Source of the DNA: Streptomyces griseosporeus
Lineage (GTDB): Bacteria; Actinomycetota; Actinomycetes; Streptomycetales; Streptomycetaceae
Length of the DNA stretch: 64,000 bases
Direction: 5' to 3'
Assembly (NCBI RefSeq): GCF_014656055.1
Contig: NZ_BNBR01000007.1
Location: 124,001 to 188,000, forward strand
Under the pieces are notes generated by a model, which was not told the DNA's origin, did no database searches, and saw only the letters and a list, made by a program, of their open reading frames with translations. Every line of letters starts with the position of its first letter. Position 1 is the first letter of the stretch. This document shows positions 41,642-50,149 of the stretch, piece by piece. The position numbers and the translations under genes are program-made.

Positions 41642-41820
41642 CCAGTGCCTCCTTCCGACGTGCCCTCGCTTGACCACCCAACCTTACGGCGTGCGGCGGG
41701 CGGTCCCGCAGCCCCCTTGCACGGGGGAGTGAACGGATCACTGCCCCGATCGCCACCCCGGAACACCCCGCCAGTCATCCGAGCTGTCACCGCGCACCCG
41801 CTCGGCACCCACCGCGCGCA

Positions 41821-42492
41821 TCACCGCGCGGACCTCAGCCACCGCTCCACGCTCGCGATGTGCACCGTCGCCCACGACCGCGCCGCCTCCGCGTCCCGCT
41901 CCCGCAGGGCCGCGAGGATCGCGCGGTGCTCGCGCAGGGTGGTGCCCACCGCGTCCTCCTGGGTGAGCCCGCGCCAGAGGCGGGCCCGGGTGGTCGGCCC
42001 GGACAGGCCGTCCAGCAGCGAGCACAGCACCGAATTGCCCGTGCCGCGCACGATCCCCCGGTGGAACTCCAGGTCACAGGCGACCAGTTGCTCCACCGAG
42101 GGCTCGGCCCCGAGCCGGTCCAACTGCTCCTCCAGCGCGTCCAGTTCCCGCACGGCGAGCCGGCCGGCGGCCATCGCCGTCGCGGCCGGCTCCAGGATGC
42201 GGCGCACGGCGAGGAACTCCAGCACGGTGTCGTCGCGGTGGAAGTCGACGACGAAACCCAGCGCCTCCAGCAGCAGTTGCGGATCGAGGCTGGACACGTA
42301 CGTGCCGTCGCCCTGCCGCACGTCCAGGATCCTCATCACCGACAGGGCCCGTACGGCCTCCCGCAGCGAGTTGCGCGACAGACCCAGCCCGGCGGCCAGC
42401 TCGCTCTCCCTGGGGAGCCGGTCGCCTGGACGCAGCGCACCGGAGACGATCATTCCCTTGATCTTCTCGATCGCCTCGTCGGTCACCGCCAT
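41821..42492 (-). CDS. FadR-subfamily GntR transcriptional regulator
   Basis: A 223-residue regulator with an N-terminal winged helix (SGALRPGDRLPRESELAAGL, LSRNSLREAVRALSVMRIL) and a C-terminal FCD ligand domain (CDLEFHRGIVRGTGN, LREHRAILAALRERDAEAA). These domains usually sense organic acids or sugar acids. GGGAGG precedes the ATG at 42492. It is divergent from the small ArsR-type gene, with 55 bp between the starts, so they may regulate each other. Target genes unknown. Confidence 0.92.
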   Translation of the reverse strand: MAVTDEAIEKIKGMIVSGALRPGDRLPRESELAAGLGLSRNSLREAVRALSVMRILDVRQGDGTYVSSLDPQLLLEALGFVVDFHRDDTVLEFLAVRRILEPAATAMAAGRLAVRELDALEEQLDRLGAEPSVEQLVACDLEFHRGIVRGTGNSVLCSLLDGLSGPTTRARLWRGLTQEDAVGTTLREHRAILAALRERDAEAARSWATVHIASVERWLRSAR

Positions 42493-42533
42493 GCGGGCCT
42501 CCCTGCCGCTCAGACCTCCGATGTCTTCGCCTT

Positions 42534-42539
42534 TATACT
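42534..42539 (+). promoter_or_regulatory. -10 box of the leaderless ArsR-type gene
   Basis: TATACT, close to the consensus TATAAT, ends eight bases before the ATG at 42548; no ribosome site is present. Confidence 0.5.
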
Positions 42540-42547
42540 CCGGACCC

Positions 42548-42880
42548 ATGGCAGAGACGGCGTCCTTTCCCGACCCCGAGCTGGTCACCGCGCTGCGGGC
42601 GCTGTCCAACCCGGTCCGGCTCCAGCTGCTGCGGTGGCTGCGCGAGCCGGAGCGGCACTTCCCGATGGAGCAGGCCATCGCCGATCCGGCCGAGGTCGGC
42701 GTGTGCGTGAGCCACCTCCAGGCCAAGGCGGGGCTGGCCCAGTCGACGGTCTCGTCCTATCTGGCGGAGCTGCAGCGGGCGGGCCTGGTGCGGGCGACGC
42801 GGGTCGGCAAGTGGACCCACTACAAGCGCGACGAGGAGCGCATCGCCCGGCTGGTCGCCGAGCTGGGGCAGTCGCTGTAG
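42548..42880 (+). CDS. ArsR-type winged-helix regulator
   Basis: A 110-residue regulator. ELVTALRALSNPVRLQLLRW and KAGLAQSTVSSYLAELQRAG are the core of the ArsR winged helix; the beta-wing RVGKWTHYKRDEERIARL follows. There are no paired Cys typical of metal sensors (one Cys in VGVCVSHLQAKAG), so it may sense an organic ligand. It is followed by an F420-type oxidoreductase 132 bp downstream, whose promoter region has inverted repeats; control of that gene is plausible. Confidence 0.9.
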   Translation: MAETASFPDPELVTALRALSNPVRLQLLRWLREPERHFPMEQAIADPAEVGVCVSHLQAKAGLAQSTVSSYLAELQRAGLVRATRVGKWTHYKRDEERIARLVAELGQSL

Positions 42881-42937
42881 ACCGGTCGCGACGGGCGGAC
42901 CGCGTCTCGCCTGGCGTGGCGCCGCCTTGCGTCTCGT

Positions 42938-42961
42938 ATCGAGAATCTGCGATATTTCGAT
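42938..42961. promoter_or_regulatory. Inverted repeats upstream of the LLM oxidoreductase
   Basis: ATCGA (42938-42942) and TCGAT (42957-42961) flank a second inverted repeat, ATC-TGC-GAT (42945-42953). The AT-rich 24-bp site could bind the adjacent ArsR-type protein. Confidence 0.35.
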
Positions 42962-43012
42962 GCGTAGAGATCGCGGTGATCACCGCTCCCGACGACACGG
43001 CGGAGGAGTTCC

Positions 43013-43900
43013 ATGGGCGGCATCGACGGGCTCGACCTCGGGCGGTACGGCATCTACACCTTCGACTTCGAGTACCAGCCCGCCGCGCAACTGCGGGACA
43101 CCGTCCAGGAGTTGGAGGAACTGGGGTGGCGGGCGCTGTGGATCCCGGAGCTGCTGGGACGCGACGCGTTCACCCACGCCGGCCTGCTGCTGGCCGGCTC
43201 CCGGCGCCTGCACGTGGTCAACGGCATCGCCCGCATCTGGTCCCGCGAGGCCCGCTGGACCCACGGCGCCGCCCGGCTGCTCGCCGACGCCTACCCCGAC
43301 CGGCACGTCCTCGGCCTCGGCTTCGGCGGTGACCAGCGGACCGGCACCAAGCCGCTCGCGGCGATGCGCGCCTACCTCGACGAGCTGGACACGCTCGACA
43401 CCGAGTCGCCCAACCCGGCCCCGAAGTCCCCGGTACGCCGCCTGCTCGCCGCGTACGGCCCGAAGATGCTGGAGCTGGCCCGCGACCGCGCGCACGGCGC
43501 CCACACCTACCACGTCTCCGTCGCCCACACCGCCCAGGCGCGGGACATCCTCGGCCCGGACGCGTTCCTCGGCGTCGAGCACCCGGTGCTGTTCGAGACC
43601 GACCCCGGCCGGGCCCGCGCGACCGCCCGCGAGCACCTCACGCCGTATCTCGCGACGCCCTACAACCTCGCCAAGTTCCGGCGGCTCGGCTACACCGACG
43701 ACGACCTCGCGGCCGGCGGCAGCGACCGTCTCGTCGACGACCTGGTCTTCTGGGGCGACGCCGAGGCGATCTCCGGGAAGCTGCGGGCCCACACCGGGGC
43801 GGGCGCCGACCATGTCGCCGTCCAGGTGATCGGCGTGACCCCCGGCGCCTCGGCGCTGCCGTACTGGCGGCTGCTGCGCGAGGCGCTGGAGGACCGCTGA
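43013..43900 (+). CDS. LLM class F420-dependent oxidoreductase (TIGR03620-like)
   Basis: A 295-residue luciferase-like oxidoreductase. ELGWRALWIPELLGRDAF, IARIWSREARWTHGAARLLA and HVLGLGFGGDQ match the actinobacterial TIGR03620 group of probable F420-dependent enzymes. Substrate unknown. The ATG at 43013 has GGAG upstream. Its likely regulator is the ArsR-type gene immediately before it. It differs from the LLM enzyme at 33928 in length and motifs and is not a recent duplicate. Confidence 0.88.
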   Translation: MGGIDGLDLGRYGIYTFDFEYQPAAQLRDTVQELEELGWRALWIPELLGRDAFTHAGLLLAGSRRLHVVNGIARIWSREARWTHGAARLLADAYPDRHVLGLGFGGDQRTGTKPLAAMRAYLDELDTLDTESPNPAPKSPVRRLLAAYGPKMLELARDRAHGAHTYHVSVAHTAQARDILGPDAFLGVEHPVLFETDPGRARATAREHLTPYLATPYNLAKFRRLGYTDDDLAAGGSDRLVDDLVFWGDAEAISGKLRAHTGAGADHVAVQVIGVTPGASALPYWRLLREALEDR

Positions 43901-43930
43901 AGGCCCACCGACGGTCCCTGGGAGGACCGC

Positions 43931-44491
43931 TCACGCGGCGTCGAACCACTCCTTGCCGGCCGCCCGGTGCCGCACCCAGCCGGCGAACCCGGACCCGGCC
44001 GTCGTACCGCCGAACTCCGCGCCGAACGGCAGCGCGCCCACGTCGGTGACCTGCCATATGTGGCCGCGGTGCGGTCCGGTGACGACGAGATGCCAGTCCA
44101 TGGCGCAGCCGTCGGTGCCGAGCACGACCGAGCCGTGGTGGTACACCGCGTCGATGACGGCCTCCGGGTCCTCGTGCCCCCCGTCGTCCTCCTCCCAGAG
44201 CCACAGCTCCGTCAGCGGGAACGGCCGGGCCAGGTCCCGTGCCTCCGGCTTGCCGCCCCAGTCGGAGGGCAGCTCGGCCAGGCCCAGCAGCCCGTACTCG
44301 GGCGGGCCCTGGTGGGAGCCGTCGGTGATCTCCGCGACGAACGTGCGGTACGGCTCGGGCAGGACGATCCCGTGCTCCGCCTCGAAGGCCCGCACGGCCT
44401 CCCAGCCGAGAGCCGAGGCGCCCCCGTCGTCGACTCCGAACGCCTCGCGCAGAAAGGCGAGGTCGGCCGGATCGGCCTGATCGTTGTTCAT
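43931..44491 (-). CDS. SMI1/KNR4 family protein
   Basis: A 186-residue SUKH-type protein. EAEHGIVLPEPYRTFVAEIT is the core SMI1/KNR4 motif, followed by DGSHQGPPEYGLLGLAELPS and the C-terminal CAMDWHLVVTGPHRGHIWQV. Many such proteins are immunity proteins against toxins, but isolated members are often general binding proteins; no toxin gene is next to it. It converges with the LLM gene 30 bp away. Confidence 0.88.
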   Translation of the reverse strand: MNNDQADPADLAFLREAFGVDDGGASALGWEAVRAFEAEHGIVLPEPYRTFVAEITDGSHQGPPEYGLLGLAELPSDWGGKPEARDLARPFPLTELWLWEEDDGGHEDPEAVIDAVYHHGSVVLGTDGCAMDWHLVVTGPHRGHIWQVTDVGALPFGAEFGGTTAGSGFAGWVRHRAAGKEWFDAA

Positions 44492-44538
44492 GCCTCATGG
44501 ATAGCAGCCGGCACTGACAACGGACCGGCCGGGCATGC

Positions 44539-44578
44539 GGAAGGGGCGGCTCCGTCGGCGCGGGGAGCCGCCCCTTCC
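44539..44578. terminator. Hairpin between glpD and the SMI1 gene (first of two)
   Basis: GGAAGGGGCGGCTCC (44539-44553) pairs fully with 44564-44578. It lies upstream of the SMI1/KNR4 gene and downstream of glpD; it probably backs up the glpD terminator. Confidence 0.6.
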
Positions 44579-44612
44579 GGTCCGGCCCTCTGTGCGGAGA
44601 GGGCCGTCCCAC

Positions 44613-44655
44613 GGCGGTGCCGGCCCGGGTCAGGGGAGAACGGGCCGGCACCGCC
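44613..44655 (-). terminator. glpD terminator
   Basis: A perfect 15-bp stem (44613-44627 with 44641-44655) with a 13-nt loop lies 38 bp past the glpD stop. Confidence 0.8.
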
Positions 44656-44692
44656 TGGTTCGGGTGCTTCTCGTGGTCGGTTCCTGCGGTGG

Positions 44693-46309
44693 TTACTTCT
44701 TGTCGAGCACGTCCTGGACCTTCGCCCGGACCTCGTCCGTGGCCAGACCCCGGATCGTCAGCGTCGTACGGCGGCGCAGCACGTCGTCCGGCGTCTCGGC
44801 CCACTCGTGGTCCCGGGCCCAGACGACCTGGGCCCAGATCTCCGGGGCGTCCGGGTGGACGCGCTCGGCCAGCGCCGGGTCGTCGTTGGCCAGGCGGGCG
44901 ATGTCGAAGGCGAGCGAACCGTAGTGCGTGGCCAGGTGCCGGGCGGTGTCGGCGGCCATGCGCGGGCCGGGCGCCGGGCCGTCGACCAGCAGCCGGTGGG
45001 CGACCGCGCGCGGGTTGGCGACGCCCGGCAGCGGAAGCTTCTTCGGCAGCGAGGAGATCGGCTCGAAGTCCTCGCCCAGCGGGTGGCCCGGCAGCGACTC
45101 CAGCTTCTTCATCACCGTACGGCCGATGTGCCGGAAGGTCGTCCACTTGCCGCCCGCGACGGACAGCATCCCGCCCCGGCCCTCGGTCACCACGGTCTCC
45201 CGCTTGGCCTTGGCGGTGTCGCCCGGGCCGCCCGGCAGCACCCTGAGGCCCGCGAAGGCGTAGGTGATCAGGTCACGGCTCAGCTGCTGGTCGCGGATGG
45301 AGAACGCGGCCTCGTCGAGGATCTGGGCTATGTCCTTGTCGTTGACCGCGACGTCCGCGGGGTCGCCCTCGTACTCCTCGTCGGTGGTGCCCAGCAGGAG
45401 CATGTCCTCCCAGGGCAGCGCGAAGGTGATGCGGTACTTGTCGATCGGGGTGGCCAGCGCGGCCTTCCACGGCGAGGTCCGCTTCAGGACCAGATGCGCG
45501 CCCTTCGACAGACGGATCGACGGCGCCGCATCCGGGTCCTCCATCTTGCGCAGGTGATCGACCCAGGGGCCGGTCGCGTTGAGCACGAGCCGGGCGCCGA
45601 CGCCGAACTCGTCGCCGGTCACGCGGTCGCGCAGCTCGGCGCCGGTGACCCGGCCCTTGGTGAAGCGCAGGCCGGTGACCTCGGCGTGGTTGAGGACGAC
45701 GGCGCCCGCGTCGACGGCCGCGCGGACCGTCATCAGCGCCATGCGCGCGTCGTTCATCTGGTCGTCGCCGTACACGGCCACGGCCTTGAGGTTCTCGGTG
45801 CGCAGCTCCGGCACGTCCTGCGCCGCCTTGGCGGGGGAGAGGAGGTGGCCGACGCCGTCACCGAACGCGGAGAGCGCGGAGTAGGCGAAGACGCCCGCGC
45901 CGAGCTTCGCCGCGCCGTGCGGCCCGCCCTTGTACACCGGGAGGTAGAAGGTGAGCGGGTTCGCCAGGTGGGGGGCCACCTGGCGGGAGACCGCACGGCG
46001 CTCGAAGTGGTTCTCCGCCACCAGCTTCACCGCGCCGGTCTGCAGGTAGCGCAGACCGCCGTGGAGCAGCTTGGAGGAGGCGGAGGAGGTGGCGCCGGCG
46101 AAGTCGCCGGCGTCGACCAGAGCCACCCTGAGGCCGGACTGCGCGGCGTGCCAGGCCGTCGAGATGCCCAGGATGCCGCCGCCGATGACGAGAAGGTCGT
46201 ACGACGCCTTGGAGAGCTGCTCCCGGGTCTCGGCGCGGCTCGGGTTCGAGCCGGACGCCGGGCGCGTCCCCAGGGCAGGTACGGACTGCAGGGTGGACTG
46301 CGTGGTCAT
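44693..46309 (-). CDS. glpD: Glycerol-3-phosphate dehydrogenase
   Basis: Oxidises glycerol-3-phosphate to dihydroxyacetone phosphate and feeds electrons to the quinone pool. The 538-residue FAD enzyme has the dinucleotide loop DLLVIGGGILGISTAWHAA, GATSSASSKLLHGGLRYLQ and GVLGGKWTTFR-like sequence (VAGGKWTTFRHIGR) of the GlpD family. It is membrane-associated without a membrane helix. The start lies eight bases after the glpK stop, with GAGGAG inside the end of glpK. It is the third gene of the glycerol operon under GylR. Confidence 0.96.
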   Translation of the reverse strand: MTTQSTLQSVPALGTRPASGSNPSRAETREQLSKASYDLLVIGGGILGISTAWHAAQSGLRVALVDAGDFAGATSSASSKLLHGGLRYLQTGAVKLVAENHFERRAVSRQVAPHLANPLTFYLPVYKGGPHGAAKLGAGVFAYSALSAFGDGVGHLLSPAKAAQDVPELRTENLKAVAVYGDDQMNDARMALMTVRAAVDAGAVVLNHAEVTGLRFTKGRVTGAELRDRVTGDEFGVGARLVLNATGPWVDHLRKMEDPDAAPSIRLSKGAHLVLKRTSPWKAALATPIDKYRITFALPWEDMLLLGTTDEEYEGDPADVAVNDKDIAQILDEAAFSIRDQQLSRDLITYAFAGLRVLPGGPGDTAKAKRETVVTEGRGGMLSVAGGKWTTFRHIGRTVMKKLESLPGHPLGEDFEPISSLPKKLPLPGVANPRAVAHRLLVDGPAPGPRMAADTARHLATHYGSLAFDIARLANDDPALAERVHPDAPEIWAQVVWARDHEWAETPDDVLRRRTTLTIRGLATDEVRAKVQDVLDKK

Positions 46310-46317
46310 GGGGTTTC

Positions 46318-47856
46318 TTACTCCTCGTCCTCGAGCCAGCCCATGGTCCGCTCGACGGCCTTGAGCCAGTTCTTGTACTCACGGGCGCGGGTGTCCGCGT
46401 CCATGCGGGGGGTCCACTCGGCGGCCCTGCGCCAGTTGGCGCGCAGGTCGTCGGTGCTGTTCCAGAAGCCGACGGCGAGACCGGCGGCGTAGGCGGCGCC
46501 GAGGCAGGTGGTCTCGGCGACCATGGGGCGCACCACAGGGGCGTCCACGAAGTCGGCGAGCGTCTGCATCAGCAGGTTGTTGGAGGTCATGCCGCCGTCG
46601 ACCTTCAGGGCGGTCAGCTCGACGCCCGAGTCCTTGGTCATGGCGTCCGCGATCTCCCGCGTCTGCCAGGCGGTGGCCTCCAGGACGGCGCGCGCGAGGT
46701 GCGCCTTGGTGACGTACCGGGTCAGGCCGGCGATCACACCGCGGGCGTCGGAGCGCCAGTACGGGGCGAACAGACCGGAGAAGGCCGGCACGAAGTAGGC
46801 GCCGCCGTTGTCCTCCACCGAGAGCGCGAGCGTCTCGATCTCGGCGGCGGTGGAGATCAGGCCCATCTGGTCGCGCATCCACTGCACCAGCGAGCCGGTG
46901 ACGGCGATCGAGCCCTCCAGGGCGTAGACCGTGTCCTGGTCGCCGATCTTGTAGCCGACGGTGGTCAGCAGGCCGCTGTAGGAGTTGATGATCTTGTCAC
47001 CGGTGTTCATCACCATGAAGGTGCCGGTGCCGTACGTCGACTTGGTCTCGCCCTCGGAGAAGCAGGTCTGGCCGAACAGCGCCGCCTGCTGGTCGCCGAG
47101 CGCGGAGGCGACGGGGATGCCGCCGAGCAGGTCGCCGAGCTTGCCGCCGGTGATCTCGCCGTAGACCTCGGCGGAGGAGCGGATCTCCGGCAGCATCGCC
47201 AGAGGCACGCCGATGGACTCGGCGATCTTGTCGTCCCACTGCATCGTGTGCAGGTTCATGAGCATGGTGCGGGAGGCGTTGGTGACGTCCGTGACGTGCT
47301 TGCCGCCGTCGGCACCGCCGGTCAGGTTCCAGATGACCCAGGTGTCCATGGTGCCGAAGAGGATGTCGCCGCGCTCGGCGCGCTCGCGCAGGCCCTCGAC
47401 GTTGTCCAGCAGCCAGCGGGCCTTGGGGCCGGCGAAGTAGGAGGCCAGCGGGAGGCCGGTCTCGCGGCGGAAGCGGTCCTGGCCGACGTTGCGGCCCAGC
47501 TCCCGGCACAGGGCGTCGGTGCGGGTGTCCTGCCAGACGATGGCGTTGTGGACGGGCTCACCGGTGTGCCTGTCCCACAGCACGGTGGTCTCGCGCTGGT
47601 TGGTGATGCCGATGGCCTTGATGTCGTCGCGGGTGATGCCGGCCTTCTCGATGGCTCCGGCGACGACTTCCTGGACGTTGGTCCAGATCTCGGTGGCGTT
47701 GTGCTCGACCCAGCCCGGCTTGGGGAAGATCTGCTCGTGCTCCTTCTGGTCGACGGAGACGATCCGGCCGTCCCGGTCGAAGACGATGCAGCGGCTGGAG
47801 GTGGTGCCCTGGTCGATGGCGGCGATGAACGGGCCGGCGGTGTGGGCGTCGGTCAC
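46318..47856 (-). CDS. glpK: Glycerol kinase
   Basis: Phosphorylates glycerol to glycerol-3-phosphate with ATP. The 512-residue FGGY-family kinase has AIDQGTTSSRCIVFDRDG at the N-terminus, the QRETTVLWDRHTGEP and WQDTRTD active-site segments, and the family signature FVPAFSGLFAPYWRSDARG plus DGGMTSNNLLMQTLADF. The length is normal. It sits between glpF and glpD in the operon. Confidence 0.97.
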   Translation of the reverse strand: MTDAHTAGPFIAAIDQGTTSSRCIVFDRDGRIVSVDQKEHEQIFPKPGWVEHNATEIWTNVQEVVAGAIEKAGITRDDIKAIGITNQRETTVLWDRHTGEPVHNAIVWQDTRTDALCRELGRNVGQDRFRRETGLPLASYFAGPKARWLLDNVEGLRERAERGDILFGTMDTWVIWNLTGGADGGKHVTDVTNASRTMLMNLHTMQWDDKIAESIGVPLAMLPEIRSSAEVYGEITGGKLGDLLGGIPVASALGDQQAALFGQTCFSEGETKSTYGTGTFMVMNTGDKIINSYSGLLTTVGYKIGDQDTVYALEGSIAVTGSLVQWMRDQMGLISTAAEIETLALSVEDNGGAYFVPAFSGLFAPYWRSDARGVIAGLTRYVTKAHLARAVLEATAWQTREIADAMTKDSGVELTALKVDGGMTSNNLLMQTLADFVDAPVVRPMVAETTCLGAAYAAGLAVGFWNSTDDLRANWRRAAEWTPRMDADTRAREYKNWLKAVERTMGWLEDEE

Positions 47857-47939
47857 TGTGTGCTCCTGGTCCTTTGGGGGTCCGTGAGGTTCCGTGCTGA
47901 GAGGGACTGTCTACCGCTGCTTCGGGCGAACGCGGGGGT

Positions 47940-48734
47940 TCACGCGAAGGCGACGTTGTAGATGCCCGCCGCGATGGCGCCGCCGATCAGCGGACCGACC
48001 ACCGGGATCCAGGCGTAGGCCCAGTCGGAGCCGCCCTTGTTGGGCAGCGGCAGCAGGGTGTGCACGAGGCGCGGGCCGAGGTCACGGGCCGGGTTGATCG
48101 CGTAGCCGGTCGGGCCGCCGAGGGACAGACCGATCGAGACGACCACCAGCGCGGTGATCAGGGCGCCGAGGGTGCCGAGACCCTTGCCGCTGTCGTTGAG
48201 GCCCTGCGTGAGGACCGCGAGCACCAGCACGATCGTGCCGATGATCTCGGTGGCGAGGTTCTGCACCACGTTCCGGATCTCCGGACCGGTGGAGAAGACG
48301 CCCAGGACCGGGCCGGCGCCCTTCTCCTGGGCCTCGACGGCCTTGGCCGCCGTGGCCTGCGCACCCGGACCGCCGACGATCTCCTTGTCGGTGAGGTGCG
48401 CGTGGAACTGGCCGTAGTAGGCGACCCACACGAGCGCCGCGCCGATCATGGCGCCGAGGAGCTGGCCGGCCCAGTAGACGCCGACGTGACTCCAGTCGTT
48501 GTCCTTGATCGCGAGTGCGAGGGTGACCGCCGGGTTGAGGTGGGCGCCGGACAGCGGCGCCGAGGTGTAGACCGCCGTGAGCACGGCGAAACCCCACCCG
48601 AAGGTGATGGCGAGCCAGCCGGCGTTGCGGGCCTTGGAGGCCTTCAGCGTGACGGCGGCGCAGACGCCGCCGCCGAGCAGGATGAGTATGGCGGTACCGA
48701 TGGTCTCGCCGATGAAGATGTCGGAGCTGGACAC
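47940..48734 (-). CDS. glpF: Glycerol facilitator (aquaglyceroporin)
   Basis: A 264-residue MIP-family channel for glycerol. Both NPA boxes are present: SGAHLNPAVTLA and GYAINPARDLGPR. The Asp after the second NPA marks aquaglyceroporins rather than water-only channels. Six membrane helices are predicted. The GTG start at 48734 has AAAGGAG. As first gene of the glpF-glpK-glpD operon, its promoter contains the putative GylR operator at 48862-48878. Confidence 0.95.
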   Translation of the reverse strand: MSSSDIFIGETIGTAILILLGGGVCAAVTLKASKARNAGWLAITFGWGFAVLTAVYTSAPLSGAHLNPAVTLALAIKDNDWSHVGVYWAGQLLGAMIGAALVWVAYYGQFHAHLTDKEIVGGPGAQATAAKAVEAQEKGAGPVLGVFSTGPEIRNVVQNLATEIIGTIVLVLAVLTQGLNDSGKGLGTLGALITALVVVSIGLSLGGPTGYAINPARDLGPRLVHTLLPLPNKGGSDWAYAWIPVVGPLIGGAIAAGIYNVAFA

Positions 48735-49072
48735 CCGCGACTCCTTTGTCCTTCGTCCAGGGAAGCCGAACCCCGGGTCCCACCGGGGGTTGGCGCCCTC
48801 GGGGGTGAGAGCGATGCCGGCCCTTGGCGTTGTCACACTCTAGCGCGTATTGCCGGTAGATGTTCGACAATGCCGACCGATGGACGGGAGTCTTGTCTCG
48901 GCGTCAGGCATGCGTCAAGAGTTCTGTTATCGAATGCACGATCGTTATTGATCGCTGCGGGTTATCGGTGGACTCGTCGATCTCCCGCTCCGCCGGGGGG
49001 TCCGCAGGCGGGGGGTATGCCGAATGCCGGAACGCCGACGGCGTTCCGGTGCTCACTTCGGGGGTACGGCGG
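48735..49072. promoter_or_regulatory. glpF upstream region and gylR terminator
   Basis: This 338-bp gap holds, on the minus strand, a TAGAGT -10 box (48837-48842) for the glycerol operon, an alternative upstream TTGACG -35 (48913-48918), and the palindrome at 48862-48878. At its right end a 10-bp stem CCGGAACGCC-GAC-GGCGTTCCGG (49027-49049) terminates gylR. There is no gene. Confidence 0.6.
48862..48878. promoter_or_regulatory. Putative GylR operator at glpF
   Basis: GTTCGACAATGCCGACC is close to the palindrome GTTCG-N-CA-A-TG-N-CGAAC. The near-identical 17-mer lies in front of gylR at 49891-49907. It sits just upstream of the -10 box of the glycerol operon, in the -35 region, fitting repression. 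Confidence 0.7.
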
Positions 49073-49837
49073 TCAGAACCGCCCGGCGCCCAGATCCCGC
49101 GAGACCGCGCGGGCGCAGTCCCGTACGGCCGCGACCAGCTCGGGCCGCAGCTCCCCGTCCCGGCGCACCCGCTCCACGGCGCCGGTGATGCCCACCGCGC
49201 CCACGGGCATGCGCCGCCGGTCGTGGATCGGCGCCGCGATGGACGCCACGCCCTCCCAGGTCTCCTCCACGTCGGCCGCCCAGCCCCGCGCGCGCGTGAT
49301 GTCGAGCAGGTGCTCGAAGGCCTCCAGATCGCACACGGTGCGGTCGGTGAAGGCCTTGCGATCGGCCTCCAGGGCCTCGCTGTGGGCCACCGGGTCGTAG
49401 GCGGAGAGCACCTTGCCCAGCGCGGTGGAGTGCAGCGGCTGCATGGCCCCGATCTCCAGCACCTGCCGGCTGTCGTCCGGGCGGAAGACGTGGTGCACGA
49501 TCAGCACGCCCTGCTGGTGCAGGACGCCCAGATAGACGCTCTCCCCGCTGGAGCGGGCCAGGTCGTCGGTCCACACCAGGGCGCGCGCCCGCAGCTCGTG
49601 CACATCCAGATAGGTGGTGCCCAGGCGCAGCAGCTCGGCGCCCAGCTGGTAGCGGCCCGAGGCCTCGTCCTGCTCCACGAAGCCCTCCTGCTGGAGGGTG
49701 CGCAGGATGCCGTGGGCCGTGCCCTTGGCCAGGCCCAGGGCCGAGGCGATGTCCGACAGGCCGAGCCGCCGCTCGCCGCCCGCGAGCAGCCGCAGCATCG
49801 CGGCCGCCCGTTCGAGCGACTGGATGTTCCGTGCCAT
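49073..49837 (-). CDS. gylR: IclR-family glycerol operon regulator GylR
   Basis: A 254-residue IclR-type repressor. The N-terminal winged helix includes ERAAAMLRLLAGGERRLGLS and GLAKGTAHGILRTLQQEGFV; the C-terminal effector domain has LHSTALGKVLSAYDP and GVASIAAPIHDRRRMPVGAV. Length and position next to glpF match GylR of S. coelicolor, which represses the operon until glycerol-3-phosphate is made. A palindrome at 49891-49907 in its own promoter suggests autoregulation. The frame stays open far into metH on the opposite strand, but that is a GC artefact. Confidence 0.95.
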   Translation of the reverse strand: MARNIQSLERAAAMLRLLAGGERRLGLSDIASALGLAKGTAHGILRTLQQEGFVEQDEASGRYQLGAELLRLGTTYLDVHELRARALVWTDDLARSSGESVYLGVLHQQGVLIVHHVFRPDDSRQVLEIGAMQPLHSTALGKVLSAYDPVAHSEALEADRKAFTDRTVCDLEAFEHLLDITRARGWAADVEETWEGVASIAAPIHDRRRMPVGAVGITGAVERVRRDGELRPELVAAVRDCARAVSRDLGAGRF

Positions 49838-50149
49838 CGCCGTCCTGCCTCCGTCCCCTTCGACCGTCCACCCCGACGTTCGCTGCCGTCGTTCGGCAAT
49901 GTCGAACACTACCGGTCCATGCCGACTCCCCGCTAATGGTCGGTCGACACGTGTTCCCTCATGCGTGGCCGAACAGTTGAGGGCCAACGGCGGACAGTAC
50001 GCGCCGTGGGCCGCGACGCGCGCGTCCCGCCCCGTGGACGGCCTGCCCATCCGGGCCGACTCCCGGTTACGCTGGCGCCGTGCGCCTACCGGGCCATTCT
50101 CCGGGACGCCGCATAGCCGACAGCCGTCGCACCTCAAGGGAGCCCCTTC
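49838..50149. promoter_or_regulatory. gylR/metH divergent region
   Basis: A 312-bp gap. The left half holds the gylR operator. On the right, TACGCT at 50065-50075 is a possible -10 for metH, and AAGGGAG lies ahead of its ATG. I saw no cobalamin, SAM or SAH riboswitch motif here. Confidence 0.5.
49891..49907. promoter_or_regulatory. Putative GylR operator at gylR
   Basis: GTTCGGCAATGTCGAAC is a 17-bp palindrome with one mismatched pair. Read on the opposite strand with its flank CCGGTAGT, it repeats the sequence at 48850-48878 almost exactly. It lies 54 bp upstream of gylR. Confidence 0.7.

Noticed and set aside
43931..44491. Toxin-immunity (polymorphic toxin) locus around the SMI1/KNR4 gene
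   Set aside because: No toxin, secretion or repeat-rich gene is adjacent; an isolated SUKH protein is not enough.
49908..50149. Cobalamin or SAM/SAH riboswitch upstream of metH
   Set aside because: No B12-box or SAM/SAH core motif could be found, and the space after the likely -10 box is too short for a B12 riboswitch.
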